A stretch of 64,000 nucleotides of DNA from CAYWWY01 sp964580185 (GTDB taxonomy: Bacteria > Thermotogota > Thermotogae > MWEM01). How positions within the stretch are numbered: position 1 is the first letter of the stretch; each line of letters starts with the position of its first letter. Of the stretch, positions 26,956-34,997 are shown piece after piece. The position numbers and the translations under genes are program-made. The DNA is taken from contig CAZOJQ010000001.1 of NCBI GenBank assembly GCA_964580185.1, positions 116,112 to 180,111 of the forward strand, given 5' to 3'. The notes under the pieces were generated by a model. The model searched no databases, was not told where the DNA came from, and was given only the letters and a program-made list of their open reading frames with translations.

Positions 26956-27950
26956 AACTCCACTCCTCGAAGGTATTTGGCTGCGTCTTCGGGTGGCGTT
27001 GGATTGATGTAAAACCCAGAACCCCACTCAAAACCAGCAACCTTTGTGAGCCTTGGAACAATCTCCATATGCCAATGATAGGAGTGTCTTCCATCTCCAT
27101 TCGCAGGACCTGTATGGAGCATAAAGTTGTAGGGAGGATTATCCAAAGCTTTGTAGATCCGCAGCAATGAATTCCGTAAAATTTGTGCAAACCCTTGGAC
27201 TTGGGTTTCATGGATTTCTCCAAAATCAAATGCGTGTTCCTTGGGCAACACCCATGTCTCAAACGGAAATCGAGACGCATACGGATTAATCGCGATGAAT
27301 TGGTCATTCTCTTCCACTACGCGAACGCTTTCCATCCGTTCTTGGTAAATGATATCGCAATAGACGCACCGTTCTTTGTATTCAAAATACATTTGAGACC
27401 CTTGAAGCTCCTCAACCACTCTTTTTGGCAAGATCGGGGTTGCGATTATTTGAGAATGCGCATGTGCAAGCGAAGCTCCTGCATCTCGCTTGTGGTTTTT
27501 GAAGATAAGAATATACTTCACCGATGGATTTTTGGAAATTATGTTATATCTCGCTTTGTACGCCCAAATGATTTCTTCTACCTGGCTATCTTCAAGGGTT
27601 GCGAAATGCGCGTTGTGATCAGGGGTTTCAATAACAATCTCATGATATCCAAAGCCCATCATTGCGTCATACATTCCATGGCCATACCGTTCCACTTTCG
27701 ATTCAGGATCCAATGCGGGGAACTTGTTTGGAACAACGCGAATCCACCACTTAGGCGTATTTGGCGCTGTTTCCGGCGGTCGGAAAGCCAGTACTTCCGG
27801 TGGTGTTGTGTATTCATTTCCATAATCGAATGGGCAAAAAGCGCTCTTCATTTCGTCATTATCCCGGGCAAAATCCATGGGTCGTTTGGATCGTTCGGTT
27901 GCGATAATCACCCAACGGTTTGTCACCGGATCTTTTCTCAATTCGGGCAT
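26952..27950 (-). CDS. galT: Galactose-1-phosphate uridylyltransferase
   Basis: A 332-residue HIT-superfamily enzyme of the Leloir pathway that transfers UMP from UDP-glucose to galactose-1-phosphate. It has the N-terminal ELRKDPVTNRWVIIATERS, a CPFDYG metal or structural site, the nucleotidylated-His motif AHAHSQI and the C-terminal HSYHWHMEIVPR. It lies directly downstream of glgA (3 bp), an order I also recall from Thermotoga. This suggests coordinated sugar-nucleotide and glycogen metabolism. The length is normal. Confidence 0.95.
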   Translation of the reverse strand: MPELRKDPVTNRWVIIATERSKRPMDFARDNDEMKSAFCPFDYGNEYTTPPEVLAFRPPETAPNTPKWWIRVVPNKFPALDPESKVERYGHGMYDAMMGFGYHEIVIETPDHNAHFATLEDSQVEEIIWAYKARYNIISKNPSVKYILIFKNHKRDAGASLAHAHSQIIATPILPKRVVEELQGSQMYFEYKERCVYCDIIYQERMESVRVVEENDQFIAINPYASRFPFETWVLPKEHAFDFGEIHETQVQGFAQILRNSLLRIYKALDNPPYNFMLHTGPANGDGRHSYHWHMEIVPRLTKVAGFEWGSGFYINPTPPEDAAKYLRGVEL

Positions 27951-27953
27951 ATC

Positions 27954-29429
27954 CTATGATCTCCTTTCCCACAATCCTTTTCTCTTCAAGCCTTCCTGAT
28001 ATACATACAGGTATTCTTGGGCGGAATGTTCCCAAGAAAAATCTTCTTGCATCGCGTTCTGAATTAGTCTTTTCCAATGATCCGGTTGATTGTAAAAATA
28101 AATCGAGCGAACGATTGCATGTAAGAGATGAGATTCATGATAGAGGGAGAAACCAAACCCGTTCCCTGTGCCTGTACGTTCTTCATATTCCTTGACAGTG
28201 TCTGCTAGACCTCCTGTATAGCGAACAATCGGAATCGTTCCCATCCGCAAGCTGTACATCTGCCCCAATCCACACGGCTCGTACCGGGAAGGCATCAAGA
28301 ACATATCGCTCCCCGAATACATTCGGTCTGCGAGTTGTAGGTCAAAACAAATATTGGTAGAAACTTTTTTGGGATTATCTTTGTGCAGCTGTTGGAAAAA
28401 AGTTTCATAATTCGCTTCACCAGTGCCTAAGATAACAACCTGAATTGGCAAGCAAGAAAAATACCGGGCAATCCGGGTCAAGAGATCCAACCCTTTCTGC
28501 GTTGCCAATCGAGTAACAAGGCTCATGATCGGAATCTTAGGATTGATCTCCAATCCAAGATCTTTTTGAAGTTCTTTTTTGTTTTCCTCTTTTCCAGAAA
28601 TGTCAGTATGGTCAAAATGATAGGGAATGGTTTGCAGGGTCTTTGGATTAAAGGCATCATAATCGATTCCATTGATGATACCATATAGCGAATCGCTCCG
28701 GATGCTCAAAATCCCTTCCATTCGCTCCCCATAATCCTTCGTCTGGATTTCTTGCGCATAGGTTGGACTAACGGTTGTGATAAAATCAGAAAAAAGGATC
28801 CCGCCTTTCAAAAGATTGATTTCCCCATAAAACTCCAAAGCATCGACATTGTAAAGGTAATGAGGAAGCCCTGCAAAATTTAGGTACCGACTGGCCAGTC
28901 TCCCTTGATATCCCAAATTATGAATCGTGAAAACCGTTAAAATATTCTGGAAAAAGGGAGAGTCTCGGAACAGCGTTTTGAGATAAACTGGAATCAATCC
29001 TGCTTGCCAGTCATGGCAATGGACAACTGTATATCGATCACCGATCTGTTTCATGGCTTCTAACGCAGCAACATTGAAAAAAATGGCTTGTTCTCCTTCT
29101 TCTGCCATTCCGTAGATTTGCTCTGAACTGAAATACTTAGAATTCCCCAAAAGAAACACTCGGGTATTCTTGGTTCCAGGAAGCGATGTTTGATAGATAT
29201 CGACTTCTTCCTGTGATTGGATAAAGGGAACAGAAAGCCCCTTTTTCAGTAAATGGACGGAAAGCCCCAGGGCATCTGTGCTTTTTTCAATCACAGCATG
29301 AAAGGGCATATAAATATCGATTTCTATCCCCAAAGATTCCAAGTATTTGGGGAGTGTTCCGACTACATCTGCCAAACCTCCTACCTTTGCCAAGGGGTAC
29401 ACCTCGAAGGATACCATCGCTACTCTCAT
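27954..29429 (-). CDS. glgA: Glycogen synthase (ADP-glucose, GT5)
   Basis: A 491-residue glucosyltransferase that extends alpha-1,4-glucan using ADP-glucose. The N-terminal MRVAMVSFEVYPLAKVGGLADV contains the KxGGL nucleotide-sugar motif. The middle has HCHDWQAGLIP and TIHNLGYQG, and the C-terminal GT-B half has PSRYEPCGLGQ and RYTGGLADTV. The ATG at 29429 has AAGGAGGG five bases upstream, so the longer frame is rejected. It is followed at once by galT. No branching enzyme or glgC is in the window. Confidence 0.96.
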   Translation of the reverse strand: MRVAMVSFEVYPLAKVGGLADVVGTLPKYLESLGIEIDIYMPFHAVIEKSTDALGLSVHLLKKGLSVPFIQSQEEVDIYQTSLPGTKNTRVFLLGNSKYFSSEQIYGMAEEGEQAIFFNVAALEAMKQIGDRYTVVHCHDWQAGLIPVYLKTLFRDSPFFQNILTVFTIHNLGYQGRLASRYLNFAGLPHYLYNVDALEFYGEINLLKGGILFSDFITTVSPTYAQEIQTKDYGERMEGILSIRSDSLYGIINGIDYDAFNPKTLQTIPYHFDHTDISGKEENKKELQKDLGLEINPKIPIMSLVTRLATQKGLDLLTRIARYFSCLPIQVVILGTGEANYETFFQQLHKDNPKKVSTNICFDLQLADRMYSGSDMFLMPSRYEPCGLGQMYSLRMGTIPIVRYTGGLADTVKEYEERTGTGNGFGFSLYHESHLLHAIVRSIYFYNQPDHWKRLIQNAMQEDFSWEHSAQEYLYVYQEGLKRKGLWERRS

Positions 29430-29509
29430 TTCATCCCTCCTTAGCTGTCTTGAGGTTTTGATACTTGAGTCTCCCAAAAAAACGGATCGAATCCCACTTT
29501 GCGCGGGTG

Positions 29510-30916
29510 CTAATGGATCGATCGATTATGAGAGGATATGAACTCGTGAATCCCTTTTGCTGCCGCTTTCCCTGCTCCCATCGCTTCAATAACGGTAGCC
29601 GATCCAGTCACGATATCACCGCCGGCGTAAACCCCTGGCAAAGAAGTTTTGCCATCATCGCCAAAGGTCTGGATATTACCCCATCGATTGATGGAAAGCT
29701 CCTTGTTCGCATGAAACAAGGCCTGATTGGCTGATTGACCGATCGCTTCGATCACCATATCAATCGGCAATTCTTCGATCGCTCCAGGAATTGGAACTGG
29801 TCTTCTCCGACCGGATTCATCTTCTTGACCCAATTCCATTTTTTGAAGTTGGACCCGACGCACCCATCCTTCTTCTCCCAAATATGCAACAGGGGCAGAT
29901 AACCAAATAAACTGGATGCCCTCTTCCATCGAATGGTAAACCTCTTCCATTCTCGCGGGAAGTTCAGACCTGGTTCGACGGTAGACAATCGTTACGGAAT
30001 CTGCTTTGGAACGGATTGCGCTTCGGGCCGAATCCAAAGCGACATTTCCTCCTCCTACCACAATTACATTTCCGCAAACCCTGATTGGTGTATCGTACTC
30101 GGGAAATCGATAAGCCTTCATAAGATTGATCCGCGTTAAGAATTCGCTGGAAGACAGAACCCCATTCAAATTGGTTCCTGGAATACCCATAAATTTTGGA
30201 GTGCCAGTCCCTATTCCGAGAAAAACCGAATCGTAATGATCGATCAGCTCTTCGAGAAGAACCGTTTTCCCAACAATTGTATTTGTCTGAAGCTGAACAC
30301 CCCATTCTAGAATGGTGTTCACCTCACGTTCGACGATCTTCTTCGGAAGACGGAATTCAGGGATACCATAGACCAGAACACCCCCAGGAGTGTGTAAGGC
30401 TTCAAATATCGTTACGTCATACCCCATTCTCGACAACTCACTACTGCAAGTCAATCCTGCTGGACCGCTTCCTACGACCGCCACCTTGCCTGTTCCAATT
30501 ATTGGGATTTGGGGCAGAGAAACTGGATTGAGCGCTTCCCAGTCTGAAACAAATCGTTCTAAGCGACCAATGGCAACAGGTTCTGTTTCAGGAACTTTGG
30601 AGAGCAAGCAAGCCTTTTCGCATTGGATTTCCTGTGGACATACTCGTCCACAGATCGCAGGAAGACTGTTTGAAAACTTGAGAATTAATGAGGCTTCTTC
30701 CATTCGACCCTCTCGAAGCGCTTTGATAAACCCTGGAATATCGATGCCAACAGGGCAACCACCAATACAAGGGGCGCTTTTGCACTGAAGGCAGCGATTT
30801 GCTTCTTGAAAGGCCTCTTCTAGCGAATAACCAACAGCGACTTCATCAAAGTGGGTAATTCGTTGATTTGGATCGAGTTCGCGCATGGGCGTTTGGTTTT
30901 TTTGCTTGGGTATCAT
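29510..30916 (-). CDS. nfnB: NADH-dependent ferredoxin:NADP+ oxidoreductase, large subunit
   Basis: A 468-residue flavoprotein of the glutamate-synthase small-chain type. Its N-terminal region has the cysteines for two 4Fe-4S clusters (CLQCKSAPCIGGCP, CGRVCPQEIQCEKAC), followed by a FAD site (VAVVGSGPAGL) and an NADP site (VIVVGGGNVALD). With NfnA it forms the electron-bifurcating transhydrogenase coupling NADPH, NADH and ferredoxin. It overlaps nfnA by ATGA, the usual arrangement, which rules out a simple GltD role. The cytoplasmic complex balances redox carriers in anaerobes. Confidence 0.95.
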   Translation of the reverse strand: MIPKQKNQTPMRELDPNQRITHFDEVAVGYSLEEAFQEANRCLQCKSAPCIGGCPVGIDIPGFIKALREGRMEEASLILKFSNSLPAICGRVCPQEIQCEKACLLSKVPETEPVAIGRLERFVSDWEALNPVSLPQIPIIGTGKVAVVGSGPAGLTCSSELSRMGYDVTIFEALHTPGGVLVYGIPEFRLPKKIVEREVNTILEWGVQLQTNTIVGKTVLLEELIDHYDSVFLGIGTGTPKFMGIPGTNLNGVLSSSEFLTRINLMKAYRFPEYDTPIRVCGNVIVVGGGNVALDSARSAIRSKADSVTIVYRRTRSELPARMEEVYHSMEEGIQFIWLSAPVAYLGEEGWVRRVQLQKMELGQEDESGRRRPVPIPGAIEELPIDMVIEAIGQSANQALFHANKELSINRWGNIQTFGDDGKTSLPGVYAGGDIVTGSATVIEAMGAGKAAAKGIHEFISSHNRSIH

Positions 30917-31761
30917 CGTTTGGCCTCATTGATCTTTGATCCTTTGCATATCGCGAAAGACTCCTTTTCTTGAGAAGCAAACTGTTTCTGACGAAGGATC
31001 AGATTATCCCAATCCACAAGACTCCCTTCAAATTCGGGACCATCCACGCAAGCATAGTACGTTTCTCCGTTGACGGAAACTCGACATCCACCACACATGC
31101 CAGTTCCATCGATCATAATGGGGTTTAAAGAGGTCCAAATGGGTAACCCCATGGATTTGGCTTTCTGGGAAACGAACTTCATCATGATCGTGGGGCCAAT
31201 CGCCCAAGCCTGATCAAACCGAACTTTTCGACTCTGCAAAAAATCCATTCCTGCGGTAACTGTCCCGTGAATCCCTTCTGATCCATCATCCGTTGTACAC
31301 ACCAAGCGATCAACAATCGGTTTGATCCGATCTTTCAGGATTAGGTATTCTTGGTTTCGAGCGCCCAAAATGGCTGTGACCAAGTTCTGGTTTTTTTTCA
31401 AAGCTTGAGCAATAGGCACGATTGCTGCTATACCAACTCCTCCACCAATCACCAAAGTGGTTTTTTTCGATGGAATTTCGGAGGGGTTCCCTAACGGACC
31501 TGCCAGATCCAAAACAGGCTTGCCCTCTCCAACATCACACAGTTTCCGTGTACTGGTTCCAACCACTTGTACGACAAGATCAACAAACCCTTCAATTTCA
31601 TCAGTATCCATGATCGTAAGTGGGATTCGCTCCGAAAGAGGATCTACGCGAACCACCAGAAACTGTCCAGCTTGAGCGGATTTTGCTACAAGTGGGGCAA
31701 GGATCCGCAACTGGAAAATATCTGGAGCGATCTCTTGTTTCTGAATCAAAAGAAATCCCAT
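30913..31761 (-). CDS. nfnA: NADH-dependent ferredoxin:NADP+ oxidoreductase, small subunit
   Basis: A 282-residue ferredoxin-NADP reductase-like subunit. It has an N-terminal FAD barrel, a nucleotide site (LVIGGGVGIAAIVP) and a C-terminal 2Fe-2S site in DGTGMCGGCRV...YACVDGPEF, where an Asp and three Cys can bind the cluster as in NfnA. It carries the NAD-linked flavin of the bifurcating complex. The gene starts 17 bp after ileS and overlaps nfnB. The sequence also resembles the PyrK/SudB group, but the neighbouring NfnB settles the call. Confidence 0.94.
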   Translation of the reverse strand: MGFLLIQKQEIAPDIFQLRILAPLVAKSAQAGQFLVVRVDPLSERIPLTIMDTDEIEGFVDLVVQVVGTSTRKLCDVGEGKPVLDLAGPLGNPSEIPSKKTTLVIGGGVGIAAIVPIAQALKKNQNLVTAILGARNQEYLILKDRIKPIVDRLVCTTDDGSEGIHGTVTAGMDFLQSRKVRFDQAWAIGPTIMMKFVSQKAKSMGLPIWTSLNPIMIDGTGMCGGCRVSVNGETYYACVDGPEFEGSLVDWDNLILRQKQFASQEKESFAICKGSKINEAKR

Positions 31762-31778
31762 GGATCATCTACCTTTCT

Positions 31779-34544
31779 TCAGAATGAGGGGTAATACTTT
31801 TGAATAACCTCTTGGCATCTGGGGCAGATATCAGAAACGGGTTCCGAAGACCCGTCCATGGCTACTGGGAAAAAAGTCCAGCACCTTTGACATTTCTTTC
31901 CTTCAACGGGAGAAACGGTGATAAGGGTATCTTGAGATGGTGAACGGGATGGATCGATCATTAAAGTTGAAGTAATCAGAAGCTCCTTTAGTGTATGGGC
32001 CCGTTCTTGCCAAAACGAAGGGGAATGGGTTTCTCCTTGTCCGAAGGAAATCCGGACACACGCGTCCAAAGAATGGCCAATAGACCCTTCTTTTCGTGCT
32101 TTTTCTAGCTCAGCGTTTACTTGCTCTTTCATTCCCAACAGCTTGTTCATATCCGTTTCAAGCGTTTCATCCTCCCAGTTTGACGGTAATTCGGGCCATC
32201 GTTCCGCTTGCACCGTCAGATGGGTTGGGTTGTTCCTCGATATGTGCCGATATACTTCCTCAGAAGTAAAGGTTAGTACAGGCGCAAAGATCAGGTTCAA
32301 GCTACGCAAAATCCAATAAAACGCTGTTTGCGCGCTTCTTCTTTGGGTTGAATCTGGACCTTCCACATACATCCGGTCCTTTACTACATCAAGATATACT
32401 GCGCTCAATTCGTTTACGATAAATTGGTTTAACACCTGATAGGCTCGATAGAACTCATAACTCTCATAGTCTTGGGTCACTCGGGTAGTGACTCGCTTCA
32501 GAACAGACAGAATCCATCGATCAAGATCCATCATCTGCTCATAGGGGATTGCATCGTGCTCTGAATCGAAATCATACAAGTTCCCAATCAAAAAACGCAA
32601 TGTGTTTCGGATCTTTTTGTACGTTTCCACCTGTTGAAGCAAAATTTCCATGGATACGTTAATATCATTTCGATAATCAGCGCCAGCAACCCACAGACGA
32701 AGGATCTCTGCGCCATATTTCTCGTAGATTTCCTCAGGATCGATCACGTTTCCCATCGACTTGCTCATCTTGAACCCTTTTCCATCACGAATAAACCCAT
32801 GAGTAACAACCTCTTTATAGGGCGCGATCCCATGACGGACCATGGAAAGGAATATCGAAGCCTGAAACCACCCTCTGTGTTGATCGCTTCCTTCAAAATA
32901 AAGGTCTGCAGGGAATCCCAGGTCATCTCTTTTGTTTAAAACCGCCTCAAAGGAGGAGCCTGAGTCCACCCAGACATCTAGAATATCTGCTTCTTTATGG
33001 AAGCGAGTCCCGCCACAGTTGGGGCAGGAAAATCCTGAAGGCAATAATTCGTTCGTTTCTTTCTGATACCAGATATTGGAACCGTATGTACGGACCATGG
33101 GAATTAAATGTTCGATGGTCTCTTTACTTAGGACAACTTCTCCGCAATCTTGGCAATAAAAAGCGGGAATCGGGATTCCCCAAGAACGTTGTCGAGAAAT
33201 ACACCAATCGGGTCTTTCTTGAACTGTTCCCTGAATCCGATTGAATCCCCATTTGGGAATCCACCGGACTCTATGAATCTCTTCGAGCACTCTTTCTTTA
33301 AGCCGCTGTTCTTCCATGCTGATAAACCATTGTTCTGTCGCCCGAAAGATAATCGGTTTTCTGCAGCGCCAGCAATGGGGGTATGAATGCTCGATTGTTT
33401 GGGCATGAATTAACCGACCTGTCTCCGCAAGGTCGTCAATAATCTTTTTGTTGGCGGAAAAAACAAACATTCCTTCATACAGGCCTGCTTCGGTTGTAAA
33501 AACCCCCTTTTGATTCACAGGAGATAAAACATCCAATCCATACTTTTGACCGCTTTGAAAATCATCAACTCCATGGCCCGGAGCTGTATGGACACACCCT
33601 GTACCGGTATCCATCGTTACATAATCGGCAAGTATGATGGGGGAAATCCGATCAAAGAAAGGATGCCGCGTTTTCAACCCTTCCAGGTCTTTTCCTAAAC
33701 ATTCATGGACAACTTCAAACTTGGAAACTCCGATGGACCCCATCAATGATTGAACCAATTCCGAAGCAAGAATCCATTGTTCATGACCCACTTTGACGCG
33801 CGCGTATCGCTCTGTGGGGTGCACGGCAATTGCCATATTTGCAGGGAGGGTCCATGGAGTTGTTGTCCATATGATTACATGGACATTTGGTTCTGCTTCC
33901 GTGGCAAATCGCACATAGATAGAATCCGATTGCACATCTTTATACTCAATTTCCGCTTCTGCTAAAGCAGTCTCGCAACTGGGACACCAATGGACCACTT
34001 TTTTGCTTCGGTACAGGCTACCCCACTCGACCAAAACGCGAATGGTTTCGAGTACTTCCGCTTCGTATCCAGGATCTAGGGTCACATATGGATCATCCCA
34101 CTTTCCCCGTACTCCCAATCGTTTGAACTGCTCCCTTTGAATATCCAAATACTGCAATGCAAAATCTTTACACAGATCCCGAATCTTGGATTTTGGAAGA
34201 TTATGGGCTTTAGGCCCCAACTTCGTGGTCACTTGATGTTCGATGGGCAACCCGTGGGTATCCCATCCAGGGATATACGGGGCAGAAAAACCGCGCATGG
34301 TTTTATATTTGACAATAATATCCTTAAGGATCTTATTAAGCGCAGTCCCAATGTGTATCTTTCCATTCGCGTATGGAGGACCGTCATGGAGAACAAAGGG
34401 TGGACATCCTTCTCGTTGCTTCTGAATATAGGCATATAGATCCAAATCCTCCCACTGTTTCAACTGCTCGGGTTCTTTCTGGGCCAAGTTAGCCCGCATG
34501 GGAAATTCGGTTTTCGGCAAACACAAGGTATCTTTATACTCCAT
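31779..34544 (-). CDS. ileS: Isoleucyl-tRNA synthetase
   Basis: A 921-residue class I aminoacyl-tRNA synthetase charging tRNA-Ile. The ATP motif is HIGT at 64-67 (in the place of HIGH), the KMSKS loop is GFKMSKSMGN, an editing domain lies in the middle, and the C-terminal zinc finger has CQRCW...CPRC, typical of bacterial IleRS. GGGAGG lies upstream of the ATG. Only 25 bp separate it from the response-regulator gene, leaving no room for a T-box leader. Confidence 0.97.
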   Translation of the reverse strand: MEYKDTLCLPKTEFPMRANLAQKEPEQLKQWEDLDLYAYIQKQREGCPPFVLHDGPPYANGKIHIGTALNKILKDIIVKYKTMRGFSAPYIPGWDTHGLPIEHQVTTKLGPKAHNLPKSKIRDLCKDFALQYLDIQREQFKRLGVRGKWDDPYVTLDPGYEAEVLETIRVLVEWGSLYRSKKVVHWCPSCETALAEAEIEYKDVQSDSIYVRFATEAEPNVHVIIWTTTPWTLPANMAIAVHPTERYARVKVGHEQWILASELVQSLMGSIGVSKFEVVHECLGKDLEGLKTRHPFFDRISPIILADYVTMDTGTGCVHTAPGHGVDDFQSGQKYGLDVLSPVNQKGVFTTEAGLYEGMFVFSANKKIIDDLAETGRLIHAQTIEHSYPHCWRCRKPIIFRATEQWFISMEEQRLKERVLEEIHRVRWIPKWGFNRIQGTVQERPDWCISRQRSWGIPIPAFYCQDCGEVVLSKETIEHLIPMVRTYGSNIWYQKETNELLPSGFSCPNCGGTRFHKEADILDVWVDSGSSFEAVLNKRDDLGFPADLYFEGSDQHRGWFQASIFLSMVRHGIAPYKEVVTHGFIRDGKGFKMSKSMGNVIDPEEIYEKYGAEILRLWVAGADYRNDINVSMEILLQQVETYKKIRNTLRFLIGNLYDFDSEHDAIPYEQMMDLDRWILSVLKRVTTRVTQDYESYEFYRAYQVLNQFIVNELSAVYLDVVKDRMYVEGPDSTQRRSAQTAFYWILRSLNLIFAPVLTFTSEEVYRHISRNNPTHLTVQAERWPELPSNWEDETLETDMNKLLGMKEQVNAELEKARKEGSIGHSLDACVRISFGQGETHSPSFWQERAHTLKELLITSTLMIDPSRSPSQDTLITVSPVEGKKCQRCWTFFPVAMDGSSEPVSDICPRCQEVIQKYYPSF

Positions 34545-34569
34545 TGAACATGCCTCCCTAATCAGAATT

Positions 34570-34932
34570 CTAGAGTTTGCTTAAATCGGAGATGACTTGC
34601 TTCAATTCGGTGAAATCAGAGCTTTTGACCACATACGCGTCAGCAGCCCATGATGAAAGATCGGTTTTATAGTGACTGTATGCTGTGAGAAGAATAATTT
34701 TCACTGGAATTTTCTTGTCCCGAATCAGACCAGCAACTTCCAACCCAGACATCCCGGGCATTTCAACATCAATGGTTACTAGATCATATTCATTGACTGT
34801 CAATCGCTCCATACCTTCTTGAGCATTTGAAGCCGTATCGACTGTAAACCCTTCATCTTGGAGTTCTTCGGCAATCAGCATTCGCATATTTTCTTCATCC
34901 TCGATAACCAAAACCCGTTGTGATTTATCCAT
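34570..34932 (-). CDS. Single-domain response regulator (CheY/Spo0F-like)
   Basis: A 120-residue receiver domain alone. The acidic pocket is E11-D12, the phosphoacceptor D55 (TIDVEMPGMSG), with T83 (LLTAY) and K103. There is no output domain, so it must act through protein contacts or a phosphorelay. It lies 65 bp downstream of the large GAF histidine kinase, its likely phosphodonor. GGAGGTGAAGC precedes the ATG. Its target is not shown by the context, as ileS follows. Confidence 0.92.
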   Translation of the reverse strand: MDKSQRVLVIEDEENMRMLIAEELQDEGFTVDTASNAQEGMERLTVNEYDLVTIDVEMPGMSGLEVAGLIRDKKIPVKIILLTAYSHYKTDLSSWAADAYVVKSSDFTELKQVISDLSKL

Positions 34933-34997
34933 TGCTTCACCTCCTAATCTGTCTTTTCATCGCAAAAATCTCTTGAATGGCCTGTCGTGCAGATGAC

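Noticed and set aside
27183..27959. Open plus-strand frame of 258 codons
   Set aside because: It lies wholly antisense to galT, whose motifs are complete; no ribosome site or known domain is seen.
34545..34569. T-box leader before ileS
   Set aside because: Only 25 bp separate ileS from the previous gene.
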